DNA from: Chondrosia reniformis | Taxonomy: Eukaryota > Porifera > Demospongiae > Chondrillida > Chondrillidae | DNA length: 64,000 nucleotides | Direction: 5' to 3' | Assembly: GCA_947172415.1 (NCBI GenBank) | Contig: OX359198.1 | Coordinates: forward strand, 2,821,401 to 2,885,400 | Part shown: positions 26,801 through 37,705 of the stretch, piece after piece | How positions within the stretch are numbered: the first letter of the stretch is position 1 | Layout of the letters: the number at the start of each line of letters is the position of its first letter | Position numbers and translations under genes: made by a program | Notes under the pieces: model-generated | Database searches by the model: none | What the model saw: only the letters and a program-made list of their open reading frames with translations | What the model was told of the DNA's origin: nothing

Positions 26801-29800
26801 ACTAGTTGTATGTACTAGTTGTATGTACTATATATATGTAAAAGTTATATGTGTATGTCCTAGTTATATGTTCTACTTGTATGTACAAAGTGTATGTACA
26901 AGTTATGTATTAGTTGTATGTAGTATTTTGATGTATTAGTTACATGTGTATGTTCTAGTTATATGTACTAGGTGTATGTACAATTTGTGTGTACTAGATG
27001 TATGCACTAGTTGTATGTACCCGTTCTATGTACTAGTTGTGTATACCTAGTTATATGTACAATTTATTTGTGTATGTTCTAGTTATCATTACTAGTTCTA
27101 TGTACAAGTTGTATGTATGAGTTGTATGCACTAGTTGTATGAACATGTTGTATGTACTAGTTGTAGGTACTAATGGTAATCACTAGTTATATGTACTAGT
27201 TAAATGTACTAGTTGTAGGTACTAGTTATTTGTCCTAGTTGTACGTCCTAGTTTCATGTACTAGTTGCATATACTAGATATATACTAGTTATATGTACTT
27301 GTGGTATGTACTGTTTGTATGTACTGGTTGTATGTACTATTTATAGGTATTTGTTGTATGTACTACTTTAATGTTATATTTATATATAACAGTTAAATGC
27401 CCTATTTATAAATGTGTATGTTTTAGTTATATGTATTAGTTTTATATAGAAGTTATATGTAGTAGTTGTATGTACTTTTTGTATTTACTAATTGTATGTA
27501 CTATTTGTATGTACTAGTTGAATGTACTGGTTGAATGTACTAGTTTTATGTACTACTTATATGTACAAGTTATATGTGTATGTTTAGTTATCTGTACAAG
27601 TTGAATGTACAAGCTGTATGTAATAATTATATGTACTAGGGTTATGTACTAGTTAAATGTACTTGGTGTACGTACTAGTTGTATGTATTAATTGTAAACA
27701 CTAGTTATAGTGAACCAGTTATATGTGCTATTTGTTTGCAGTGGTTGTTTGTTCTAGACATATGTACTGGTTGTATGGAGTAGTGTATGTACTGTTTGTA
27801 TGCACTAGTTGTATGTACTAGTTGTACGTATTGGTTGAATATACAGTTTGTATGTACTAGTTGTATGTACTAGTTGTATGTACTAATTGTATGTACTAGT
27901 GGAAATCACTACTTATAGGTCCTAGTTATAAGTACTAGTTGTAGGGACTAGTTGTACATACTATTTGTATATTCTAGTTGTATTTACTAGTAATATGTAC
28001 TGGTTGTATGTAAAAGTTGTATGCACTAGTTGTATGTACTAGTTATAAGTATTGTTTGAATGTTCTGTGTGTATGTACTAGTTGTATGTAGTAGTTATAC
28101 TTGTATGTTCTAGTTATATGTTCTACTTGTATGTACAAACTTTATGTATTAGTTATGTATTAGTGGTATGTAGTATTTATATGTACTAGTTATTTGTGTA
28201 TGTTCTAGTTATATGTACTAGGTGTATGTAAAATTTGTATATACTAGATGTGTGTTCTAATGGTTTGTACCAGTTGCAGGTAATAGTTGTATTTACTCAT
28301 TGTATGTACTATTTATATGTACAAGTTATATGTGTATGTACTAGTTATTCCTATTACTTCTTTTGTACAAGTTGTATCTACGAGTTGTATGTACTAGTTG
28401 GATGTCCAAGTTGTATATTCTAGTTGTATCTACTAGTTGTAGGTAATGGTTGTGTGTATTAGTTGTATGTACTAGTTGTATGTACTAATTGTATGTACTG
28501 GTTGTATGTACTATTTATGTGGCCTGGTTTTATGTACCAGTTGTACGTATTGGTTGAATGTACTGTTTGTATGTACTAGTTGAATGTACCAGTTATATGT
28601 GTATATTCTAGTTATATGTTGTACTTGTATGTACAAGTTGTAAGTACTAGTTATGTATTCGTTGTATGTAGTATCTATATGTCTTATCTATGTAAGTACT
28701 AGTTATATGTTCTAGGTGTATGTACAATTTGTGCACACTAGATGTATGTACTAGTTGTATGTACCAGTTTTCTGTACTAGTTATATGTACCAGTTGCATG
28801 TACTAGTTGTATTAATTAGTTGTTTGTACTATTTGTGTGTACAAGTTATATGTGTATGTTCTAGTTATCCTTACTAGTTCTATGTACAAATTGTATGTAC
28901 GACTTGTCTGTAGTAGTTTTATGAACTAGTTATATGCAGCTGTTGTATGTACTAGTGGTAATCACTAGTTATAGGTACTAGTTATTGGTACAATTTGTAA
29001 TTACTAGTTGTACCTACTAGTTGTATATTCTAGTTGCATATACTAGTTATGTACTAGTTGTATGCACTAGTTGTATGTACTATTTATATGTATTAGTTAT
29101 ATGTGTAACTTCTAATTATCTGTACTAGTTGTATGTACAAGTTGTATGTAGTAGGTATATGTACTAGTTGTATGTACTAGTTATATGTAATCGGTTTATG
29201 TACTAGTCCTATGTACTAGTTTAAGTGCTAGCTTTATACTAGTAGTATGTACCAGTCGTATGTACTGGTTGACTGTACTGGTAGTATGTACTAGGAATAT
29301 GTACTAGTTGCATGAACAAGTCATATCTACTAGTTGTATATACTAGGTGTAATCACTAGTTATAGGCACTAGTTATATGTACTAGTAGTATGTACTAGTT
29401 GAACGTACTAGTTGTATACTAGTTGTATATTCTAGTGGTGTGTACTAGTAATATGTACTGGTTGTATGTACTAGTTATATGTATTAGTTGAATGTCCTAG
29501 TTATATGTACTAGTTGAATGTCCTAGTTTTATGTACTAGTTGCATATACTAGTGGTATGGACTAGTTGTATGTACTGGTTGTATTAACTGGTCGTATGTA
29601 CTGGTTGTATGTACAAGTTGTATGTACTTGTTTAGTGTACTATTTATATGTACTAGTTGTATGTACTAGTTGTATGCACGATTTATATGTACTAGTTTTA
29701 TGTGAATGTTCTAGTTATATGTACTAGTTGTATGTACAAGTTGTATGTACTAGTTGTATGTTCTTCTTTTATGTACTGGTAGAATGTACTATTTATAAGT

Positions 29801-30333
29801 ACTAGTCATATGTGTATGTTCTAGTTATATATGCAAGTCTTATGTGCTAGTTTTATGTACTAGTTGTATGTACACGTTACTAGTTGTATGTACTAGTTGT
29901 ACTTTCTAGTACTAGTTATGATTATTAGTTGCAAGTACTAGTTGTATGTACTTGTTGTTTGTACTAGATGTAGGAACCAGTTACACTAATACACTATACT
30001 AGTATTACGTACTAGTGGTAATCACTAGTTGTAAGAACTAGTTATATGTAGTAGTTGTATATACTAGTTCTACGTACTAGTTATAAATACCAGTTGTATG
30101 TACTAGTTGTATGCACTAGTTGTAAGTACTAGTTATAGGTTCTAGTGGTATATACTAGTTATATGTACTAGTTGAATGTACTAGATATATTTACTAGCTG
30201 TATGCAATAGTTATTTGTTCTAGTTGTATGTACTAGTTGTATGAACTGTTTGTATGTACTCGTTGTAATCTTTAGTTATAGGTATTAGTGATGTGTAGTA
30301 GTTGTATGTAGTAGTTGTATGTACTAGTTAGGC
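23866..30333 (+). repeat. 13-bp satellite, forward orientation (block 7)
   Basis: 6.5 kb of forward monomers. Internal direct duplications include a roughly 626-bp unit (about 23,866 and 24,492) and a roughly 241-bp unit (about 25,051 and 25,292). No genes. Confidence 0.93.
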
Positions 30334-30401
30334 ACTGCCTCAGGCAGCCCCTTATATTGTTTTCATTAGCCGATTTTGTTGTACGGCTTCATGTTATGGA
30401 A

Positions 30402-30403
<2 letters not shown>

Positions 30404-30448
<45 letters not shown>
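30404..30448. repeat. (TA)n microsatellite in the element 5' UTR
   Basis: About 45 bp of uninterrupted TA dinucleotides ending at ATACGGG. The matching region of the mini-element at about 47,141-47,152 has only a short TATATAT run. Confidence 0.95.
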
Positions 30449-30451
<3 letters not shown>

Positions 30452-30505
30452 CGGGTTCATACACAACTATTGTAACACTTAATTTATACTTTACAAAACC
30501 TTAAA

Positions 30506-32215
30506 ATGGCGGATGACGATGAGGGTGAGGCCGCACTGATTGAGGATGAAGCTCCAGAAGATTCTGCCTCTTCCCGCTCCCAATGTACAGTTTGTTACCG
30601 ATCAATGCCCGTTACTAGATTGGGACTTATCCGCGTTCATGGCCCAGTGTTAAATCGTTGTCCTGGTTCTCGAAAGCCGCCCGCACCCGTCAACACCTGT
30701 CAGCGCGGTAACATCCCTGACATCGCGGACTCCGCGCAGGCCTTCAAGCTACGCAGGTTCTCGGTAAAGATCCTGAAGAGAGTCCCTCGTGCCTCCCGTG
30801 ATCTGTCAGCGAGAAAATTGGCCGAAATCCTCGATCGCGTCTCATCAGACGGCTCGGAGTCTTCCTGGGATCGCCTGTTCTGTTTCCCTGCCCGCTGCCT
30901 ACGAGTGCCAGATAGAGGCGGCCATCGCAGAAGCTTGACTTCACACACCAACCAGCTTATCAAAGAGGAAGCGGACCCTACCTTCGTCCAGTCTGCCCCT
31001 AACAGACGAACAGGTAAATTCACTCGCGATCCAGTAGACACTTTAGCAGGGAGAGTTTCTGCTAAACTAGAGGAAGGAGATTTTAAAGGGGCAGTTCGTC
31101 TTGCCTCTTCTGAAGACAGTATTGCAATCCCTACAGTGAAACGCTTGCCACCCTTCGGGAAAAGCATCCTCTGCCCCACCCGGATTCTGCTATTCCACTA
31201 GTGTCCACCGAGGATCAACCAATGCCAGTCCAGGTATCAGAGGACGAGGTAGCAAGAGCCATCTGCTCTTTCCCTTGTGGTCGGCTGCGGGTTGTGCACA
31301 GCTGGTCCAGCAGATCCTGCCCCAAGGACTGCTGAACTCCCCATTCCCAGCAGCCACAGAGGCATTGGTAGTCTGGCAACAGGGCCACAAAGAACCAGCT
31401 CCATGTGCCCATGACTCTTCTCATCAGAAGGCTTGGGATGGCCCCGTGGTGACAGCAGCAGCAGAAGCCCTTGTGAGGGAATCTCCTGATGAGTTAGCTC
31501 AAGCTCGTCTGCTGGCATCTCAGAGGAAGGAGTCGGGTGAATGGCTACATGCGCCTCCAATGTCGGCTATTGGTCTCCGAATGGATGATGAGGTGCTTCG
31601 AGTAGCAGTGGGGCTCCGCCTAGGGGTTGCCCTGTGCAGACCCCACAAATGTCATCAGTGTGGCGCTGAAGTGGACCATTTGGGTTTGCACGGCCTTAGC
31701 TGCAGGAGGAGTCAGGGCCGGCACCCAAGACATGCAGCAGTGAATGACCTTCTCAAACGGTTACTGGCCTCAGCAAAGATCCCCTCTCTCCTGGAGCCCA
31801 CAGGCATCGCACGCTCTGATGGAAGAAGGCCGGATGGGATCTCAGTGATGCCCTGGAGGAACGGACGGACACTGGTATGGGATGCCACTTGCCCTGATAC
31901 ATTCGCCCCTTCCCATGTAGCCCTCGCTGCAAGGGAAGCAGGGCTGGTGGCCAGCCAAGCAGAGAAGGCAAAAACCCAGAAGTAGGCCCTTCTTGGTACC
32001 AGCCACCATTTCGTTCCATTTGCAATTGAAACATCAGGGGTTTTTGGGCCAGAGGCCATTACTTTCATCAAGGAGCTGGGTCACAGGATCAGGGCTGAGA
32101 CCGGGGAGCCACGCTCCTTGCAGTTCCTGATGCAAGGTATTGCAGTGGCTGTCCAGCGGGGCAATGCGGCCGCAGTGAGGGGCACTTCTCCCCCAACAGA
32201 CAATGTTTTTATTTG
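30506..32215 (+). pseudogene. R2-like ORF remnant: zinc finger, start of RT, then RLE endonuclease
   Basis: Starts at ATG in AAAATGGCGG. It encodes an acidic N-terminus, then a CCHC-type finger (CTVC near residue 28, then RVHG and NRCPGS), then a basic RT-upstream domain (RVPRASRDLSARKLAEIL). A frameshift near 31,160 moves the reading to another frame (HPDSAIP, then VSEDEVARAICSFPCG). Just before the expected GGPDG motif of the RT a large deletion removes the whole palm, including the YxDD box. The C-terminal part (31,275-31,985) has CHQCGAEVDHLGLHGLSC (CCHC) and RRPDGISVMPWRNGRTLVWD, matching the PD..D core of restriction-like endonucleases of R2-type elements. A TAG stop at 31,983 interrupts; reading on gives HHFVPFAIETSG to about 32,215. 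It cannot encode an active RT. Confidence 0.8.
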
Positions 32216-32577
32216 ACTATTTAGAATGATTATGCACATTATTATTTTATTTATTATAATATGAACAATCAGTATTTTGATATATTAAAAGAGAGTTACA
32301 CTTTAAGTATATATTTATAGTAACTATATAATCACTGTATAAATGACCATGGATATTATTTATACTTCAATACATCGTTTTTACAAATGGCGGCGTTCAG
32401 GAAGCTTTAGTTTACGACACTTTTCCATCGTTATTTATAAAGTTCAGGACACTTAAGCGTCCTGAATCGTTGGTATTACGAATATATATATTAAACCCAA
32501 CAATGCGGCAGAGTAGTTCGAATTAATTCGGGGGCGGAAGACTGACGAGTTTTTAAACTAGAAATAATTGTTTTTTT

Positions 32578-34753
32578 TTCTAGTTGGATGTACTCATTGT
32601 ATGTACTAGTGTATGTACCGATTATATGTACTAATTGTATGTACTAGTTATATGAAATAGTTATAAACTTGTAGTATTTTGTAGTTATATGTGCTAGTTG
32701 CATGAAAACGTTGTATGCACTAGTTGATGTACTATTTATATATACTAGTTATATGTGTATCTTCTAGTTATTTTTACTAGTTGTATGTACTAGTTGTATG
32801 TATTAGTTTTATGTACTAGTTGTATGTACTAGTTGTAAACACTAAATATAGAGTACTTATTATATGTACTTTTTTATGTACTGGTTGTAAGTTCTAGATA
32901 AATGTACTGGTTGTATGTACTAGTTATATGCACTAGTGTTATGTCCTTGCTTTATGTACTACTTGGATATACTAGTTATGTACTAGTTGTATGGACTAGT
33001 TGTATGTACTAGTGGTGTGTACTAGTTTTATGTACTAGTTGTATGTACTAGTTGTATTTACTAGTTATATGTGTATGTTCTAGTTATATGTTCTACTTGT
33101 ATGTACAAGTTGTATGTATTAGTTATGTATTAGTTGTATGTAGTATTTATATGTAGTATTTATATATGTATGTTCTAGTTATCCTTACTAGTTCTATGTA
33201 CAAGTTATATGTACTACTTGCATGTACTACTTGTATGAAGTAGTTGTAAGTACTAGTTGTATGAACTAGGTCTATTTCTAGTTGTATGTATTTGCTACTA
33301 GTTGTATGTACTAGCTTTTTGTATATACTAGTACTAGTTATATTTCCTAGTTTTAGAAACTGCTTGTGTGTACTAGTTGTATGTACTAGTTGTATGTGGT
33401 AGTTGTATATATTGGTTGAATTCACTGTTTGTATGTGCTAGTGGTATGTACTAGTTGTATTTACTAGTTATATGTGTATGTTCTAGTTATATGTTCTACT
33501 TGTATGTACAAGTTGTATGTACTAGTTATGTATTAGTTGTATGTAATATTTAAATGTACTTGTTATATGTGAATGTTCTAGATATCCTTACTAGTTCTAA
33601 GTTGTTGTTTGTACGCGTTGTATGTACTACTTGTATATACTGTTTGTATGTACTAGTTGTATGTTCTGATTTTATATACCATTTATACGTACTAGTTGTA
33701 TGTACTAGTTATATATACTATTTATATGCACTAGTTTTATGTGTATGCTCTAATTATATGTACTACTGGTATGTAAAATTGTATGTACTAGTTGTATTTA
33801 CTAGTTGTATGTGCTAGTTATTTGTACTAGTTTCATAGAGTAGTTGCATGTACTAGTTGTAGGTTTTATTTATATGTACCAGTTTTATGTGAATGTTCAA
33901 GTTATCTGTACTAGTTGAATGTACAAGTTGTATGTAATAGTTATTTGTAGTAGTTGTATGTCCTAGTTATATGTACTTGGTGCATGTACTAGTTGTATGT
34001 AATTGTTGTAAACACTAGCTATAGTGAACCAGTTATATGTACTCTTTGTTTGCACTGGTTGTATGTTCTAGACATATGAACTGGTTCTATGGACTAGTGT
34101 ATGTACTAGTTATATGTACTAGTTGTATGTACTCTTTATATGTAATAGTTACATGTACTAGCTGTAATCACTACTTATAGGTATTAGTGATATGTAATAG
34201 TTGTATGTACTAGTTGTTTGTACTAGTTGTATGTACTATTCATATGTACAAGTTATATGTGTATGTTCTGGGTATCCTTACTTGTTTTATGTACAATTTG
34301 TATGTACGAATTTTATGTACTAGTTGTATGAACTAGTTAAATGTACTAGTTGTATGTACTATTTGTATGTACTAGTGGTAATCACTTGTTATAGGTACTA
34401 GTTAAATGCACAGGTTTTAAGTAATAGTTGTATGTACTAGTTGTATATTCTAGTTTTATGTACTTGTTGCATATACTAGTTATGTACTAGTTGTAAGGAC
34501 TAGTTGTATGTACTGGTTGTATGTACTAGTTGTATGTACTAGTTGTATTTACTAGTTGTATGTACTAGTTGTACGTATTGGTTGAATGTACTGTTTGTAT
34601 GTACTAGTTGTATGTACCAGTTATATGTGTATATTCTAGTTATATATTCTACTTGTATATACAAGTTGTAGGTACTAGTTATGTATTCGTTGTATGTAGT
34701 ATCTATATGTACTAGTTATATGTGTATGTACTAGTTATATGTTCTAGGTGTAT
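32578..34753 (+). repeat. 13-bp satellite, forward orientation (block 8)
   Basis: Forward monomers. The start (TAGTTGGATGTACTCATTG) matches 39,140, placing the R2-like and Naiad insertions in paralogous satellite blocks. The end (TTCTAGGTGTAT) matches 22,048 and 28,706, which lack the SINE insert. Open frames such as 33,554-33,817 are periodicity artefacts. Confidence 0.93.
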
Positions 34754-34827
34754 GAATAATCGATGTGATAATCAAACCACAAGTAATAATCAATGAAACA
34801 TCATAAAGAGGGAAAAACACGAAAGAA

Positions 34828-34899
34828 GCAATTGCTGGGAATTAAACCCAGGACAGCTGGTTATGATCACCAGTTGCTCTGCCACTGAGCTACAACTGC
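34828..34899 (-). tRNA. tRNA-like SINE head, copy 1 (pseudo-tRNA)
   Basis: On the minus strand it folds as a cloverleaf: acceptor GCAGTTG/CAATTGC, D-arm GCTCAGTGGCAGAGC, anticodon stem CTGGT/ACCAG, T-arm CTGGG/CCCAG. The anticodon loop is GATCATA and lacks the invariant U33, so it is a pseudo-tRNA serving as a Pol III promoter (A box TAGCTCAGTGG, B box here degenerate GGTTTAATTCC). Confidence 0.6.
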
Positions 34900-35168
34900 C
34901 ACAGCAATGCCTCCCCCATGTTCTCCCTCTTAAACTAACTACAACAAATAATCAGTGTACATTCTTAATTAGTGGTGATTCACTTCATCAGACAAGCTGA
35001 TAATCGGAGACCCAGCCCATTTCCAGTGGGAGGGGCCATCTTAACCAATGGGTCGCTGGCCACCATCAACCACTGGAGAGCTGGGTAAATCTATGAATAA
35101 TCGATGTGATAATCAAACCACAAGTAATAATCAATGAAACATCATAAAGAGGGAAAAACACGAAAGAA

Positions 35169-35240
35169 GCAATTGCTGGGAATTGAACCCAGGACAGCTG
35201 GTTATGACCACCAGTTGCTCTGCCACTGAGCTACAACTGC
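35169..35240 (-). tRNA. tRNA-like SINE head, copy 2 (pseudo-tRNA)
   Basis: Same cloverleaf as copy 1, with a better B box (GGTTCAATTCC) and anticodon loop GGTCATA. No U33, so a working tRNA is unlikely. Confidence 0.6.
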
Positions 35241-35509
35241 CACAGCAATGCCTCCCCCATGTTCTCCCTCTTAAACTCACTACAACAAATAATCAGTGTA
35301 CATTCTTAATTAGTGGTGATTCACTTCATCAGACAAGCTGATAATCGGAGACCCAGCCCATTTCCAGTGGGAGGGGCCATCTTAACCAATGGGTCGCTGG
35401 CCACCATCAACCACTGGAGAGCTGGGTAAATCTATGAATAATCAATATGATAGTCAAACCACAAGTAATAATCAATGAAACATCATAAAGAGGGAAAAAC
35501 ACGAAAGAA

Positions 35510-35581
35510 GCAATTGCTGGGAATTGAACCCAGGACAGCTGGTTATGACCACCAGTTGCTCTGCCACTGAGCTACAACTGC
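35510..35581 (-). tRNA. tRNA-like SINE head, copy 3 (pseudo-tRNA)
   Basis: Identical to copy 2 over the cloverleaf. The unit is cut off a few bases beyond the head, where satellite resumes. Confidence 0.6.
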
Positions 35582-35588
35582 CACAGCA

Positions 35589-36339
35589 AGTATGTACAAT
35601 TTGTGCATACTAGATGTATGTACTAGTTGTATGTACCAGTTTTCTGTTCCAGTTGTATGTACCACTTGCATGTACTAGTTGTATGTATCAGTTATTTGTA
35701 CTATTTGTATGTACAAGTTATATGTGTATGTTCTAGTTATCCTTACTAGTTCTATGTACAAGTTGTATGTACGACTTGTCTGTACTAGTTGTATGAACTA
35801 GTTTATGTACTAGTTGTATGTACTAGTGGTAATCACTAGTTATAGGTACTAGTTAAAGGTACTATTTGTAGGTACTAGTTGTACCTACTATTTGTATATT
35901 CTAGTTGTATGTACTAGTAATGTGTACTGGTTGTATGTACTAGTTATATGTACTAGTTGCATATACTAGTTATGTACTAGTTATATGGACTAGTTGTATG
36001 TAATGTTTGAATGTACTGTTTGTATTACCTTGTCGTATGTACTAGTTGTAGCTTCTAGTGGTAATCACTAGTTATAGGTACTAGTTATATGTACTATTTG
36101 TAGGTACTAGTTGTACGTACTAATTATATATTCTAGTTGTATGTACTAGTAATATGTACTAGATGTATAACCTAGTTTTATGTACTAGTTGCATATACTA
36201 GTTATGTACTAGTTGTATGGACTAGTTGTATGTACTGGTTTCATGAACTGGTTGAATGTACTAGTTGTATGTTTTGGTTAAATGTACTCTCTTATATGTA
36301 CTAGTTGTATGTACAAGTTGTATGTACTAGTTGTATGTA
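35589..36339 (+). repeat. 13-bp satellite, forward orientation (block 9)
   Basis: Forward monomers continuing the higher-order repeat interrupted by the SINE array. No genes. Confidence 0.93.
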
Positions 36340-36890
36340 TCTTTGTAAAGGTTCATCTTTCGACTTTTGGAGCGTCTAGAGATGCAGTTTTTTCGATTCT
36401 TCTGTCTGCCAAACGTTTCGACCCTGGGGGTCTTCTTAAGTAACTGGTGTTGGTCTTCTTCTTCTGTACCAGTTCTCTTCCCTCTCCACCACTCTGGCTT
36501 GCCTCCACTCAATTGGATGGCCAGTTTTTAGGGAGTGAACAGCTAAGCCATTGTTCACATCCCCCATCCTGACGGCACGTTTGTGCTCCGCCATCCTGAC
36601 TTTTAGTGTTCTTCCAGTTTCTCCAGTGTACACTGCAGGACAACTAGAACAGGGAATTTTCAATGTTGGGTTCTTTTTGATTGGTTGATAGCTTGTATCA
36701 TCCAAAAGTTCCCTTACTTTGCGGTCGTACTCTTCTTTGTCCAGGAGGACTGTGGCATTTCCCTTTTCTGCTGGAAGAATGATGGTATCAGAGTCCACCT
36801 TGAGCTCCTTGATGGCTGCTGTCTGACGTTTGGTCAGATTAGGGCTCGGGACCCCAGCTTTTGACAGGCATCATTGGACTTGGCTCCTGA
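36340..36890 (-). mobile_element. Penelope-like element fragment, minus strand (left half of head-to-head pair)
   Basis: Homologous to the plus-strand fragment at 36,891-37,705 over the GIY-YIG coding region and 3' end, but in opposite orientation. The 3' end (leftmost, 36,340-36,445) holds a decayed hammerhead-like core, CTTAAGA...GAAAC, with the same GACCC/GGGTC stem II as the right copy. Core base G5 is changed to U, which should abolish cleavage. Confidence 0.75.
36436..36885 (-). pseudogene. Penelope-like ORF fragment: RT N-terminus fused to GIY-YIG by deletion
   Basis: Minus-strand frame open from a TGA at about 36,883. It reads SPNLTKRQTAAIKELK and then TIILPAEKGNATVLLDKEEY, the conserved upstream RT motif of Penelope-like elements (LPADKG..TVV). 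It then jumps from KKNPTLKI directly into PCSSCPAVYTGETGRTLK, the GIY-YIG endonuclease region. The RT palm is missing. The C-terminus differs from the plus copy after NWYRR because of a further deletion. A canonical Penelope element has RT followed by C-terminal GIY-YIG, as here. No in-frame ATG begins the RT part; this is a broken fragment. Confidence 0.8.
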
Positions 36891-36946
36891 GTTGTTCTCA
36901 CTGGTGACCAGGTAAGTAACGAGCTAAGGATTCTGTCCCCGCAATG

Positions 36947-37618
36947 ATGTCAACCTGTGGAATGTGGAAAAGGGTACTCCAGGCCAACGGATACCCCAGT
37001 AAGGTTGCTGCTAGGCACATGAAGAAGAGACAACGGAACCAGGGAAGTAGGGTAGATGGTGAACGTAAACTTTTTATTCCATATGTGAAAGGCCTCAGTG
37101 AAATGATCTCCAGAACATGACGGAAGATGAATATCGAAACCATCTTCATAAAGCAGAGATCACTGAGGAGTATCCTATCTAGGCCTAAACAACCCCAGCC
37201 TACCATGGATATTAAAGGTGTCGTTTACCAGATCACCTGTTCTAGTTGTCCTGCAGTGTACACTGGAGAAACTGGAAGAACACTAAAAGTCAGGATGGCG
37301 GAGCACAAACGTGCCGTCAGGATGGGGGATGTGAACAATGGCTTAGCTGTTCACTCCCTAAAAACTGGCCGTCCAATTGAGTGGAGGCAAGCCAGAGTGG
37401 TGGAGAGGGAAGAGAACTGGTACAGAAGAATAATTAAGGAAGCCCTGAAGATCCAACAATGTCAGGTAAGAATGAACTTAGATCAAGGAATTGTACTAAG
37501 AAGTGGTTGGAAACCCTTTTTTATCAATACTCCCTTCACCTCTCCTTCCTCTGGAAATGATGTAACCGATGACATCACTGATGAGGTAATTGAAAATGGC
37601 AGGAAAAGATGCCTATAA
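36947..37618 (+). pseudogene. Penelope-like linker plus GIY-YIG endonuclease, one in-frame stop
   Basis: A 224-codon frame. The first part (MWKRVLQANGYPSKVA ... KLFIPYVKGLSEMISR) is the linker typically found after the RT thumb (NGYP and F.PY..G.SE motifs). A TGA at about 37,118 interrupts; the reading continues RKMNIETIF. The GIY-YIG nuclease follows: GVVYQITCSSC (CxxC insertion), VYTGETGRTLKVRMAEHK, then REENWYRR with the conserved E/N region. It would nick target DNA to prime reverse transcription. The RT upstream is absent, so this is a dead copy. The frame stops 25 bases before the hammerhead-like segment. Confidence 0.85.
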
Positions 37619-37642
37619 ATGAAGACACATTGAAGACCAACA

Positions 37643-37684
37643 CCAGTCACTGAAGAAGACCCCCAGGGTCGAAACGTTTGGCAG
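37643..37684 (+). ncRNA. Degenerate hammerhead ribozyme motif at Penelope 3' end
   Basis: CTGAAGA (37,650-37,656; position 7 may be any base), an extra A, a perfect stem II GACCC/GGGTC with a CCA loop, and GAAAC (37,671-37,675). ACGT then gives the short palindromic stem III and U the cleavage position. Stem I pairs four bases next to the core (CAGTCA with TGGCAG, including one G-U). The extra A between core and stem II is non-canonical, so activity is doubtful. Confidence 0.5.
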
Positions 37685-37705
37685 ACAGAAGTATCGAAAA
37701 AATAA

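Larger units (their letters stand above)
30334..32577 (+). mobile_element. R2-like (RLE-class) non-LTR retrotransposon, internally deleted
   Basis: Element in plus orientation. The 5' region begins with a GGCAGCCCC hairpin, then a TTCATTAG..GGCTTCAT segment and a (TA)n run (30,404-30,448). The coding remnant runs 30,506-32,215. The 3' region (32,216-32,577) contains ACAAATGGCGGCGTTCAGG, CAGGACACTTAAGCGTCCTG and a terminal GAGTTTTTAAAC, then a short T-run before the satellite resumes. The 5' and 3' non-coding regions both reappear, fused, in the miniature element at 46,840-47,216. Confidence 0.7.
34754..35588 (-). repeat. tRNA-derived SINE-like unit in 2.4 tandem copies (341-bp period)
   Basis: Units start at 34,754, 35,095 and 35,436 (third truncated at about 35,588) and are about 98-99% alike by eye. 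Each contains a minus-strand tRNA-like head followed by a unique body. The flanks GGTGTAT and GTATGTACAATTTG, compared with uninterrupted satellite at 22,048 and 28,706, imply a 4-bp GTAT target duplication. It is unusual for a SINE to be arranged head-to-tail with a constant period. Confidence 0.75.
36891..37705 (+). mobile_element. Penelope-like element fragment, plus strand (right half)
   Basis: 5'-truncated copy retaining the RT-EN linker, GIY-YIG and 3' end. It ends at about 37,703 with ATCGAAAAAATAAT before satellite. Together with 36,340-36,890 it forms a head-to-head pair with 3' ends outward, a configuration often reported for Penelope-like elements. Confidence 0.75.

Noticed and set aside
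30700-31179. Minus-strand frames of 66-159 residues over the R2-like ORF (also 31,190-32,071)
   Set aside because: Shadows of the plus-strand coding region, which has the recognisable zinc-finger and endonuclease motifs.
34980-35000. Hammerhead ribozyme in the SINE unit (CTGATGA on the minus strand)
   Set aside because: No GAAA follows at the required distance on either strand, so the core is incomplete.
34828-35581. Three functional tRNA genes
   Set aside because: Cloverleaf is recognisable but the anticodon loop lacks U33, the heads are embedded in identical 341-bp units, and this is the expected form of a SINE promoter.
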